From the NCBI GenBank assembly GCA_019424905.1, contig JAHYYP010000024.1, positions 1 to 8,746 on the forward strand: a stretch of DNA of 8,746 bases, given 5' to 3'. The notes beneath the pieces were generated by a model. That model ran no database searches, was not told where the DNA came from, and worked only from the letters and a program-made list of their open reading frames with translations. Positions 1 through 6,190 of this stretch are shown one piece after another. The position numbers were made by a program, and so were the translations under genes. The first letter of the stretch is position 1; every line of letters begins with the position of its first letter. Source of the DNA: Collinsella sp. (GTDB taxonomy: Bacteria > Actinomycetota > Coriobacteriia > Coriobacteriales > Coriobacteriaceae).

Positions 1-33
1 CCACCACAAAGGTGCCTGTCCCCTTTGTGGTGG
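1..33. repeat. Perfect inverted repeat (REP-like hairpin) downstream of murT-gatD
   Basis: Arms 1-12 (CCACCACAAAGG) and 22-33 (CCTTTGTGGTGG) are perfect reverse complements and enclose a 9-nt loop. The element begins at the window edge, so its full extent is unknown. It lies 8 nt beyond the TAA stop of the minus-strand murT-gatD gene and could form an RNA hairpin at the end of that transcript. Whether a U-tract follows on the minus strand cannot be seen. The internal text GGTGCCTGTCCCC resembles a second hairpin in this window (7344-7405), which favours a dispersed REP-like repeat over a one-off terminator. Confidence 0.7.
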
Positions 34-41
34 TTGGGGCG

Positions 42-2219
42 TTAGGGGAGGAGCTTCATGGCGGCGTCGTGGGCGGCGTGCTCGTAGGTGTCGTCGAGGG
101 GTTTGAGCGGCAGCAGAGCGTTGGCCTGTGCGTCGCCGCGGCGCTCGAGGGCGTGCGCGATCAGCCAGTCGGCGAGTTCGGGGTTCTTGGGCAGCGCCGG
201 GCCATGCAGGTACGTGCCGATGACGCCCTTGTAGATGAGGCCCTCAAAGCCATCGTCGCCGTTGTTACCGGTGCCCGTGACGACGGACGTTCCGAGCGGC
301 GTGGCATCGGCGTCCAAAAGCGTGCGACCTCCATGGTTCTCGAATCCCACAAAGGGCTCGGGTGACAGGTCGGTCTTGACGGCGACGTTGCCGATCAGGC
401 GATCGGAGCCACGTACGGTTTCGGCGGCAATGACGCCCAGGCCCTCAATGCGATCGTCGCCCATGTAGTACGAACGGCCGAGCAGCTGATAGCTGCCACA
501 GATGGCAAGCAGCGAGCCGCCATCCTCAACATAGGTCGCGACCTTGTCTTTTTGGGCGAGCAGCTCGTGTGCTACGGCTAGCTGGTCGCGGTCGGAGCCA
601 CCGCCCATCATGACGATGTCGGCGTCGGTGAGATCGAGCGCCTCGCCCATGCGGACCTCGTCCACGCGCACAGGAATGCCGCGCCAGGCGCAGCGGCGCT
701 CGAGCGCGATAACGTTGCCGCCGTCGCCGTAGAGGTTAAGGGCATCGGGATACAGGTAGACGATGCGCAGCGGGCGCGAAAGCTCGACTGGTGCGATGCC
801 GACAGGAAGAGCGCTGCCGTCGGCACGGGCTACGCCGCGCCCGGCAACAGCGTCGGAAGTGGCGCCCTTCAGTCCGTCGAGCTCCTTGACCAGCGGCGGG
901 AAGGCCGTGTAGTTGGCGACGGCGTAGAAGGTGTCATCGGCGGCCTCGTCTGCCACGGCGCCAATTGCCTGCGCGACGTCCGAGATAATCGCGGCATCGA
1001 TGCCGGCGTACTTGAGGCGCACCTGCATGTCGTGCGCGCGCGTGCCTCCGGCAAAGGCGACAAGTCCCGGCGTGTCGGCGATGCGCTCAAAGTCGACGTC
1101 GTAGATCCACGATACATCGTGGCCGTCGGCGTCGTTGTCGTTAAGGAAGAAAGCGCAGAGTCTGCCGCCTGCCGTCTTGATGGACTGGATTTGCCGATCG
1201 AAGCCTACGGGATTCTTGGCCAGGTTGGCCTCGACGGTGCGGCCGGCGATATCCCAGCGGCCCATGCGTCCGCCGGCGGGAACGTAGGCATCGAGCGTGG
1301 GCTGCAGGTGCGCCATATCTACGCCTAACTCATGTGCGGCAAAGAATGCGGCGGCAACGTTGTAGACCATATATAAGCCGTTGTAGCGCGTGGCGATGTG
1401 CGCGGCTGGCGCGCTGGAATCAGATCCAAACACCAGGTCAAAACCATAGCCATCGCGACTGAGCTCCACATTCGTTACGCGGCGGACCAGTGCGGGGCGT
1501 GCCCAACCGCACGAGGGGCAATGGTAGGCGCCGAGCTGGCCGTATTGCACGTAGTCATACTCCAGCGGCGCGTTGCACTGCGAGCAAAAGCGCGAGTCGC
1601 TAATGCGGTCGGACTCTGTGTCAGTGGCGCCGTCGATGCCAAAGGCAATACTTGCGTTGGGAACGCGCGCGGCAATCGAGGCACAGAGCGGATCGTCGGC
1701 GTTATAGATGAGCGTCGTTGCTGGCGAAAGCTCCAACGCATGGGCGATGACCTCCTGGGTGTGATCGATCTCGCCATAGCGATCCAGCTGGTCGCGGAAC
1801 AGGTTGAGCAGCACGAAGTACGTCGGCTTGAGCTTGGGCAGGACGCGCACGGTGTAGAGCTCATCGCATTCAAAAACGCCCACGCGCTTGCCGCTGTCAG
1901 CGTGCTTAAGGCCGCCGCGGGCCTCGAGCAGAGCACCCACCACACCAGGCTCCATATTGTTGCCGGCACGGTTGCACACCACGGTAGCACCGCTGGCAGC
2001 AACGGCGTCGGCGATGAGGTTGGAGGTGGTGGTCTTGCCATTAGTACCGGTGATCACCACGCTGCGGTCGACAAGGCCGGCGAGGTCGCTCAGCAGCTCG
2101 GGGTCGATCTTCATGGCGATGCGGCCGGGAAGCACGCCACCCTGGCGTTTGAGGACAGAGCGCAGTCCCCAGCGAGCGATATCGCTCGAGGTGCAGGCAA
2201 GAGATGAGCGGAGGTTCAT
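42..2219 (-). CDS. murT-gatD: Fused MurT-GatD lipid II isoglutaminyl synthase
   Basis: The protein is predicted to amidate the alpha-carboxyl of D-Glu in lipid II (D-Glu to D-iGln) in the cytoplasm, using ATP and glutamine. Residues about 1-455 are MurT: a Mur-ligase P-loop GTNGKTTT (58-65), a Cys4 zinc ribbon (C212, C215, C234, C237) inserted in the central domain, and a DUF1727 C-terminal domain with GHDVSW, where D368 is the likely catalytic Asp. Residues about 483-725 are GatD, a cobyric-acid-synthase-type class I amidotransferase, with nucleophile C574 in LLAICGSYQLLG, the ENHGGRT motif (627-633) and H672 in GTYLHG. A linker of about 30 residues joins the two. In S. aureus they are separate overlapping genes in the same order, so this looks like a true fusion with all catalytic residues kept. 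The ATG at 2219 has AGGAA (2227-2231) 7 nt upstream. The gene is last in the operon, 45 nt after its neighbour. Identity is confident; single-chain function is inferred. Confidence 0.93.
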   Translation of the reverse strand: MNLRSSLACTSSDIARWGLRSVLKRQGGVLPGRIAMKIDPELLSDLAGLVDRSVVITGTNGKTTTSNLIADAVAASGATVVCNRAGNNMEPGVVGALLEARGGLKHADSGKRVGVFECDELYTVRVLPKLKPTYFVLLNLFRDQLDRYGEIDHTQEVIAHALELSPATTLIYNADDPLCASIAARVPNASIAFGIDGATDTESDRISDSRFCSQCNAPLEYDYVQYGQLGAYHCPSCGWARPALVRRVTNVELSRDGYGFDLVFGSDSSAPAAHIATRYNGLYMVYNVAAAFFAAHELGVDMAHLQPTLDAYVPAGGRMGRWDIAGRTVEANLAKNPVGFDRQIQSIKTAGGRLCAFFLNDNDADGHDVSWIYDVDFERIADTPGLVAFAGGTRAHDMQVRLKYAGIDAAIISDVAQAIGAVADEAADDTFYAVANYTAFPPLVKELDGLKGATSDAVAGRGVARADGSALPVGIAPVELSRPLRIVYLYPDALNLYGDGGNVIALERRCAWRGIPVRVDEVRMGEALDLTDADIVMMGGGSDRDQLAVAHELLAQKDKVATYVEDGGSLLAICGSYQLLGRSYYMGDDRIEGLGVIAAETVRGSDRLIGNVAVKTDLSPEPFVGFENHGGRTLLDADATPLGTSVVTGTGNNGDDGFEGLIYKGVIGTYLHGPALPKNPELADWLIAHALERRGDAQANALLPLKPLDDTYEHAAHDAAMKLLP

Positions 2220-2264
2220 GAAACCGTTCCTAACATAGATGACATGGTCGGGGCGATCGCGTCG

Positions 2265-3308
2265 CTAAAAGCCGTAGCGGCGCGCAAATTCCTGGGCAAG
2301 CTGCGATACGTCTTCGCAGGCATTGGCCCAGGGGGCAAAGTCGGGAGTGTCCGAGATAATACCGTCCGCTTCCCAAACGGCCTGGTGCGAAAGATCCCAG
2401 GGATCGTGTGGCTCGGGCCGGCAGGGAAGGTACGGTGTCTGGTACATGGGGTTCAGTAAGAAGAACGCACCGCCCTCGCAACGGTTGGCAAACTCACGCA
2501 GCGCGCGTGTCGCCGGGCGCATCTTGTTTGTTTTGAACAGCAGAATCGTGCGGGCGAGCAGATACCAAGGAGAGTTCTCGAGTGCGTCTGCCCCGATCTC
2601 TTCCTCGAGCTGGTGGGCCAGGGCAAAAAAGCCGTCCTCGTCCTCCAGACGAGCGAGGGCGAGCAACACGGTGCCTGCGGCTCGGGTGGGATAGCCTTCT
2701 GCTTTAAGGACGCGGCGGGCGTAGTTGGCGGCAGCACGGTAGCGGGCGCTCGCCATGCACAGCTGCGAGATGGCCTCGAGCGTGTGGAGCCACCCGATAA
2801 GCGCCGGCTCGCTCACGGTGAGATCGGCCGCTGTCACGTCGTCTGCCAGCACCTTGTTGGCCCAGTAGTGCGGGGCCTCCATGTCGAACCCGGGCACGCT
2901 TTGCTGCAGGTAATCGGCCGTGGTCGCCTCGAGCTTCATCAGATCGCCCAGGCAGGCGTCGACGGGCGTGTCCGCCAAAATGATGGCGAGCAGCTGGGCA
3001 TCGAGGACATGCGCATCGATGCGGACGATCTTGAGCAGCTCATCGCGCATATCGTCGAACAGGCGGTTGCGCGTCTGCTCAAACTCCTCGTCGCTGCCCA
3101 TGTCCTCGATGCGATGGAGCTCGTCGAGCAGGTGGCGATGGACACCGGCGTAGGACAGCAGTGCCTGAGCATGCTCGGTCTGCGCATACTTATGAGGGTT
3201 GACGCTCACGTCGTTATGGACAAGCTCGCGTGCTGCATCGGTGAGTTCGGGGTGCGACGCCAGATAGGTGCGCTCCAGGTAGGCGGGGATGTAGACGCTC
3301 GGATCCAT
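2265..3308 (-). CDS. Alpha-helical repeat (TPR/ST7-like) protein, paralogue B
   Basis: A 347-aa soluble protein with no signal peptide or membrane segment and no recognisable catalytic motif. It is rich in Ala, Leu, Glu and Arg with helix-turn-helix spacing, for example WLHTLEAISQL...ARYRAAANYARRVL (173-201) followed by AGTVLLALARLEDEDGFFALAHQLEEE (211-237), as expected for a TPR-type solenoid. From memory, the layout (helical pair, then PWYLLARTILLF, A-RALREFAN, NPMYQTPYLP, C-terminal WEADG...PDFAPW) resembles bacterial relatives of the ST7/TPR family; this is a weak assignment. It aligns with the upstream gene over most of its length, so the two are tandem paralogues. The ATG at 3308 overlaps the upstream TAA (TAATG), and GGGAGGAG lies at 3316-3323, 7 nt before the start, so translation is probably coupled. 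Function unknown. Confidence 0.85.
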   Translation of the reverse strand: MDPSVYIPAYLERTYLASHPELTDAARELVHNDVSVNPHKYAQTEHAQALLSYAGVHRHLLDELHRIEDMGSDEEFEQTRNRLFDDMRDELLKIVRIDAHVLDAQLLAIILADTPVDACLGDLMKLEATTADYLQQSVPGFDMEAPHYWANKVLADDVTAADLTVSEPALIGWLHTLEAISQLCMASARYRAAANYARRVLKAEGYPTRAAGTVLLALARLEDEDGFFALAHQLEEEIGADALENSPWYLLARTILLFKTNKMRPATRALREFANRCEGGAFFLLNPMYQTPYLPCRPEPHDPWDLSHQAVWEADGIISDTPDFAPWANACEDVSQLAQEFARRYGF

Positions 3309-4384
3309 TAGAGGTCTCCTCCCTTAAACGGCAAACCCTGCTCGGCCGCCCGCAGTATGCGCTCATCGATTTGGGAACGCACGATATCGTTGGTAGCGAC
3401 CCAGGCGGCGAAGCTGGCGTTGTCGGGGGCGCCCAGGCCCTCCTGCAGTACCGGCGTCGCCTCGGACAGCGCAAGGACGAGCTCGTCGGTGGAGCCCACA
3501 CCCACGTTGACGCGGGCATAGACGCCATCGGGAAACTCGGTTTGGAAGTAGAGCGCCTCGGCCGCGTGCGGGCACGAGCGTGCGAGGATGCGCAAATAGT
3601 GCTCGGCGCCCTCGTAGTCCAGCTCGCGCCAGGCAGCGCTCATCAGCGCGATGAGCGTCCATGGGTCCAAGTCGCGCTCCGCGTCCTTGGGACGACGGCG
3701 CAGCGGCGTGTTGGCGAGATAGGGGACGGAGTGGGCAGAGCGAAATCGCTTGAGCTCCTCGGCGGGGTATTCGAGCTTTGCCATAGCGAGCATCGCGGTG
3801 TGGCGGACACCAGCGGGGTCGTTGGGCGCAAAGTCCAAGCTGCGATTCGCGGCTTCGAGCGACATGCGGTAGCGTCCGCTAATGAGCGCGCGCGATGCCA
3901 AGGCGGCAAGCCAGCGCAGGTAGGGGCGGCGCATAAGGTCGCCTGCGGCCTCACGCTCGTAGGGGTCCTGCGCCGAGGCGGTCTTGAGCGCCAGATCGTG
4001 CTCCACCTCGTCGCACTTGGACACCAGATACTGCACGTATTCCTCGTTGGAGCCGGCGGTGAGGGCGGTCAGCATGCGCTGAGCGTCCCAGTTGGTCGGG
4101 TCGAGCGCGGCTGCCTCGCGGAGCATGTTCTCGGCAGCTGCCTCTTCTTGCTCTGCCTGGGTATCGTCAGGGATAAAGGGAATGCGGTAGTCGACAGCCT
4201 CGACCACCTTGGCAATGAGGTGCCCGGCGCGGTCGCGGTCGTGCACGATGAGCGGTGCGGGGTTGCGGGTGAATTGTTCCATCAGACGCTCTACGGCGGC
4301 ACCGTCGGTGAGCGGGATATTGTCGCGGCGCAAGGCCTCAAGAACGAGGCGATGGCAATCCTCTTGAATGGGATCGAATGCCAT
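3308..4384 (-). CDS. Alpha-helical repeat (TPR/ST7-like) protein, paralogue A
   Basis: A 358-aa soluble, acidic, helix-rich protein; no signal peptide, membrane span or enzyme motif is visible. TPR-like pairs include AENMLREAAALDPTNWDAQ (84-102) and YLRWLAALASRALISGRYRM...AANRSLDFAPNDPAGVRHTAMLAMAKLE (155-205). The NDPAGVRH segment recalls a motif of bacterial ST7-like repeat proteins (recollection, low certainty). Segments 95-133, 155-205 and 240-275 align with residues 98-136, 170-222 and 246-282 of the downstream gene. The chosen start is the ATG at 4384, with AAAGGAGG at 4389-4396. An in-frame ATG ten codons upstream (4414) would translate the Shine-Dalgarno itself (residues SKGG) and is unlikely. 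First gene of the minus-strand operon; function unknown. Confidence 0.85.
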   Translation of the reverse strand: MAFDPIQEDCHRLVLEALRRDNIPLTDGAAVERLMEQFTRNPAPLIVHDRDRAGHLIAKVVEAVDYRIPFIPDDTQAEQEEAAAENMLREAAALDPTNWDAQRMLTALTAGSNEEYVQYLVSKCDEVEHDLALKTASAQDPYEREAAGDLMRRPYLRWLAALASRALISGRYRMSLEAANRSLDFAPNDPAGVRHTAMLAMAKLEYPAEELKRFRSAHSVPYLANTPLRRRPKDAERDLDPWTLIALMSAAWRELDYEGAEHYLRILARSCPHAAEALYFQTEFPDGVYARVNVGVGSTDELVLALSEATPVLQEGLGAPDNASFAAWVATNDIVRSQIDERILRAAEQGLPFKGGDL

Positions 4385-4388
4385 GGGG

Positions 4389-4396
4389 CCTCCTTT
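4389..4396 (-). promoter_or_regulatory. Shine-Dalgarno of paralogue A that decides its start
   Basis: On the minus strand this reads AAAGGAGG, 4 nt before the ATG at 4384. Its position inside the longer open frame starting at 4414 argues for the shorter protein. Confidence 0.75.
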
Positions 4397-4404
4397 GCTG
4401 CGGT

Positions 4405-4440
4405 TAGGGTTCAAATGTTTCTATATAAGGTTCTAGTTTA
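4405..4440 (-). promoter_or_regulatory. Candidate promoter region of the minus-strand operon
   Basis: This is the only AT-rich patch just upstream of the operon. On the minus strand it contains TTATATAG (4421-4428), from which a TATATA or TATAGA -10 element can be drawn, about 40 nt before the start codon. No convincing -35 (TTGACA-like) hexamer sits 16-18 nt further up, so the call is based on position and AT content only. Confidence 0.3.
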
Positions 4441-4554
4441 CCCGCATGTGGCACACCGGGGGTGCCGCACTTGGACTTGCACCTTTGCACCACGAAGACG
4501 GATGTCGCACAAATGTCGGCACCTTGGACGACCGAGTGGTATCACGGTGCCGCA

Positions 4555-4596
4555 AACGGTCGATTTTTGGCGGCGAACGGTGCATATTTTGGAGGG
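4555..4596 (+). repeat. Imperfect 21-bp tandem repeat
   Basis: Two adjacent units, AACGGTCGATTTTTGGCGG (from 4555) and AACGGTGCATATTTTGGAGG (from 4576), differ by a few bases and one indel. They may be duplicated binding sites or part of a larger intergenic repeat. The AACGGT word recurs at 4736-4741 and 4808-4813. Confidence 0.5.
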
Positions 4597-4633
4597 GCAC
4601 AGTCCTGCCCGGGATATGTAGTCAACCTTGATA

Positions 4634-4641
4634 AAACGTTT
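4634..4641. promoter_or_regulatory. AAACGTTT palindrome, copy 1 (possible operator half)
   Basis: An 8-bp perfect palindrome in TAAAACGTTTG. AANCGNTT-type centres are typical of LacI-family operators, but symmetry does not extend beyond 8 bp here, so the assignment is tentative. The second copy lies exactly 56 bp downstream, centre to centre. Confidence 0.3.
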
Positions 4642-4689
4642 GCCCAGCTTGGGACAATAACCGCAACGCTAGAGGTTCCAGGATAGAAA

Positions 4690-4697
4690 AAACGTTT
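4690..4697. promoter_or_regulatory. AAACGTTT palindrome, copy 2 (possible operator half)
   Basis: A second identical 8-bp palindrome in AAAAAACGTTTCAT, about 45-50 bp upstream of the candidate -10 of the Fe-ADH gene. It partly overlaps another small inverted repeat, TTCATC/GATGAA (4696-4701 and 4715-4720). This placement suits a repressor or activator site. Confidence 0.3.
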
Positions 4698-4740
4698 CAT
4701 CATTGGTAACTTTGGATGAATAACTGACCAACCAGAACGG

Positions 4741-4746
4741 TAAAAT
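4741..4746 (+). promoter_or_regulatory. Candidate -10 element (TAAAAT) of the Fe-ADH gene
   Basis: TAAAAT matches five of six positions of TATAAT and lies in the AT-rich part of the divergent region. No good -35 is found 16-18 nt upstream (CTGACC at 4724-4729 is too close, TTGGAT at 4712-4717 too far), so the promoter may need an activator. Transcription would begin near 4753, giving a leader of about 130 nt. Confidence 0.4.
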
Positions 4747-4752
4747 AGTGTT

Positions 4753-4858
4753 TGTCTGAGCGTTGAGACGTTTAGACATCGCGCATTGTCATCGCCGGCA
4801 ACGCGCAAACGGTCCTAACGGAGCCAATTGGGTGCTCCGTTATATACGCAAGTCTAAG
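4753..4858 (+). promoter_or_regulatory. Structured 5' leader of the Fe-ADH gene, candidate RNA switch
   Basis: Three hairpins follow one another. Hairpin H1 is 4753-4778: 11 bp including two G-U pairs, with a UGAG loop. Hairpin H2 is 4781-4806: GCGCATTG against CAACGCGC with one mismatch and a 10-nt loop. Hairpin H3 is 4816-4842: nine perfect pairs, TAACGGAGC with GCTCCGTTA. The 3' strand of H1 (4771-4777, TTTAGAC) is also complementary to 4852-4858 (GTCTAAG, six Watson-Crick pairs plus one G-U). That pairing would close a three-way junction holding H2 and H3 and would exclude H1. The ribosome binding site starts 13 nt further on. I recognise no known riboswitch class; the fold is drawn by eye. 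Confidence 0.4.
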
Positions 4859-4870
4859 AGGGGCTTGTTT

Positions 4871-4876
4871 AGGAGG
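4871..4876 (+). promoter_or_regulatory. Shine-Dalgarno of the Fe-ADH that decides its start
   Basis: A perfect AGGAGG, 6 nt before the ATG at 4883. It lies inside the extended open frame starting at 4763, which is therefore rejected as the start. Confidence 0.85.
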
Positions 4877-4882
4877 CACAGT

Positions 4883-6106
4883 ATGGGACGTTTTACCAAT
4901 CCTCGCGATCTGTACTTTGGTGAGGGCGCTCGCCACGAGGTGAAGAACCTCAAGGGCAAGAAGGCCATCATCGTTTCTGGCGGCAGCTCTATGCGCCGCG
5001 GCGGGTTCCTGCAGGACGTTGAGGCCGACCTCAAAGAGGCCGGCATGGAGGTCAAGCTGTTCGAGGGCGTCGAGTCCGATCCGTCCATCGAGACGGTCAT
5101 GAAGGGCGCCGAGGCCATGCGCGAGTTCGAGCCCGACTGGATTATCGCCATCGGCGGCGGCTCGCCCATCGATGCCGCTAAGGCCATGTGGGTCTTCTAC
5201 GAGTATCCCGAGGAGTCCTTCGATAACATCATCCAGCCGTTCAGCTTCCCCGAGCTGCGTCAGAAGGCTCACTTCTGCGCCATCTCCTCTACCTCCGGTA
5301 CCGCTACCGAGGTCACTGCCTTCTCCGTCATTACCGACTATGCCAAGGGCATCAAGTACCCGCTGGCCGACTTCAACATCACCCCTGATGTCGCCATCGT
5401 CGACCCCGAGCTCACCTACACCATGCCCGCCAAGCTGTGCGCTCACACCGGCATGGACGCTCTGACCCACTGCATGGAGGCCTACGTTTCCACCTGCGCT
5501 TCCATGTTCACCGACGCCAACGCTCTGCACGGCATCCGCGAGATCGTCGAGTGGCTGCCCAAGTCCTATGCTGGCGACCATGAGGCCCGTCAGCACATGC
5601 ACGAGGCTCAGTGCATCGCCGGTATCGCCTTCTCCTCGGGCCTGCTCGGCATCGTTCACTCCATGGCTCACAAGACCGGTGCTGCCTTCGAGAACGGTCA
5701 CATCATCCATGGTGCCGCAAACGCTATGTACCTGGGCAAGGTTATCCAGTGGAACTCCAAGGATCCCCGTGCTGCCGAGCGTTACGCTTACGTGGCCAAG
5801 GAGATCCTGCACCTTCCCGGCGAGACCAATGAGGAGCTCATCGCCGCGCTCGTCCAGAAGATTCGCGACCTCAACGACCAGCTCAACATTCCGCAGTCCA
5901 TCAAGGATTACGCGAATGGTGGCGTGAAGGTCGACGCCGAGAACCCGCAGATGGTTTCCGAGGAGGAGTTCCTCGCCAAGCTGCCCGAGATCGCCGCGAA
6001 CGCCGAGACCGACGCCTGCACGCCGGAGAACCCGCGTGAGACCAAGGCTGCCGACTTCGAGAAGATCCTCAAGGCCTGCTACTACGACACCGACATCGAT
6101 TTCTAA
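4883..6106 (+). CDS. Iron-containing alcohol dehydrogenase, butanol/ethanol dehydrogenase type
   Basis: A cytoplasmic group III Fe-dependent ADH of 407 aa, the usual length. It probably reduces aldehydes (acetaldehyde, butyraldehyde or similar) with NAD(P)H to dispose of fermentation electrons. The sequence closely resembles clostridial NADPH-dependent butanol dehydrogenases and the ADH half of AdhE: N-terminal RFTNPRDLYFGEG, dinucleotide motif GGGSPIDAAK (91-100), ISSTSGTATEVTAFSVITD (134-152), KYPLADFNITPDVAIVDPEL. Metal ligands are expected at D192 and H196 (GMDALTHCMEAY), H259 and H276, all present. A three-residue insertion (ENG, 270-272) precedes the last ligand, giving GHIIHGAANA instead of HIPHG. 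The ATG at 4883 is chosen because AGGAGG (4871-4876) is 6 nt upstream; the longer in-frame start at 4763 would translate the leader and RBS. Codons favour C-ending and GGT/CGT/GCT forms, suggesting high expression. Alcohol substrate not determinable. Confidence 0.92.
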   Translation: MGRFTNPRDLYFGEGARHEVKNLKGKKAIIVSGGSSMRRGGFLQDVEADLKEAGMEVKLFEGVESDPSIETVMKGAEAMREFEPDWIIAIGGGSPIDAAKAMWVFYEYPEESFDNIIQPFSFPELRQKAHFCAISSTSGTATEVTAFSVITDYAKGIKYPLADFNITPDVAIVDPELTYTMPAKLCAHTGMDALTHCMEAYVSTCASMFTDANALHGIREIVEWLPKSYAGDHEARQHMHEAQCIAGIAFSSGLLGIVHSMAHKTGAAFENGHIIHGAANAMYLGKVIQWNSKDPRAAERYAYVAKEILHLPGETNEELIAALVQKIRDLNDQLNIPQSIKDYANGGVKVDAENPQMVSEEEFLAKLPEIAANAETDACTPENPRETKAADFEKILKACYYDTDIDF

Positions 6107-6127
6107 TCGACTCTTGTTATCGTAACG

Positions 6128-6168
6128 AGGGGCTCCGCACGTATCCGTACGGAGCCCCTTTCTTTTTT
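6128..6168 (+). terminator. Rho-independent terminator after the Fe-ADH gene
   Basis: Stem GGGGCTCCG (6129-6137) with CGGAGCCCC (6150-6158), extendable by A6128-T6159. After one C-A mismatch, three more inner pairs are possible. A T-rich run (6159-6168, one C) follows. It lies 22 nt after the stop codon and ends 22 nt before the next start codon. Confidence 0.9.
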
Positions 6169-6190
6169 ATTATTGGAGAATGGGATAGTT

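Larger units (their letters stand above)
4385..4882. other. Divergent intergenic region
   Basis: Nearly 500 bp separate the two divergent operons. Short open frames here lack ribosome binding sites, so I call no gene. Contents: a candidate minus promoter (4405-4440); a GC-rich part with several short inverted repeats (GGCAC/GTGCC at 4450-4466, CGGCACC/GGTGCCG at 4517-4552, GGGCA/TGCCC at 4595-4610) and an imperfect 21-bp direct repeat starting AACGGT (4555 and 4576); an AT-richer part from about 4620 with two AAACGTTT palindromes; a candidate -10 at 4741; and a structured leader to 4882. Confidence 0.7.

Noticed and set aside
1398..2207. 269-codon plus-strand frame opposite the MurT domain
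   Set aside because: Lies antisense to the zinc ribbon and P-loop region of a clearly coding gene.
4479..4492. Short direct repeat TTGCACC/TTTGCACC as a possible CRISPR or iteron
   Set aside because: Only two short, nearly adjacent copies without regular spacers or an origin context.
3371..4621. Long plus-strand open frame (416 codons) opposite the paralogue A gene
   Set aside because: It is antisense to a gene with a good RBS, has no RBS itself, and is rich in residues typical of reverse-strand reading of GC-rich genes (Val, Gly, His, Arg).
4462..4686. Possible 74-codon gene in the divergent region
   Set aside because: No Shine-Dalgarno before the ATG, runs through palindromes and a putative regulatory area, and shows no family resemblance. 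A conserved small protein is not excluded, but I cannot support it.
4763..4882. 40-residue N-terminal extension of the Fe-ADH
   Set aside because: Would translate the structured leader and the AGGAGG; the family N-terminus begins at the ATG at 4883.
4772..5812. Long minus-strand open frame opposite the Fe-ADH gene
   Set aside because: Shadow of a gene with strong codon bias; composition dominated by Gly, Leu, Val and Asp with no family resemblance.
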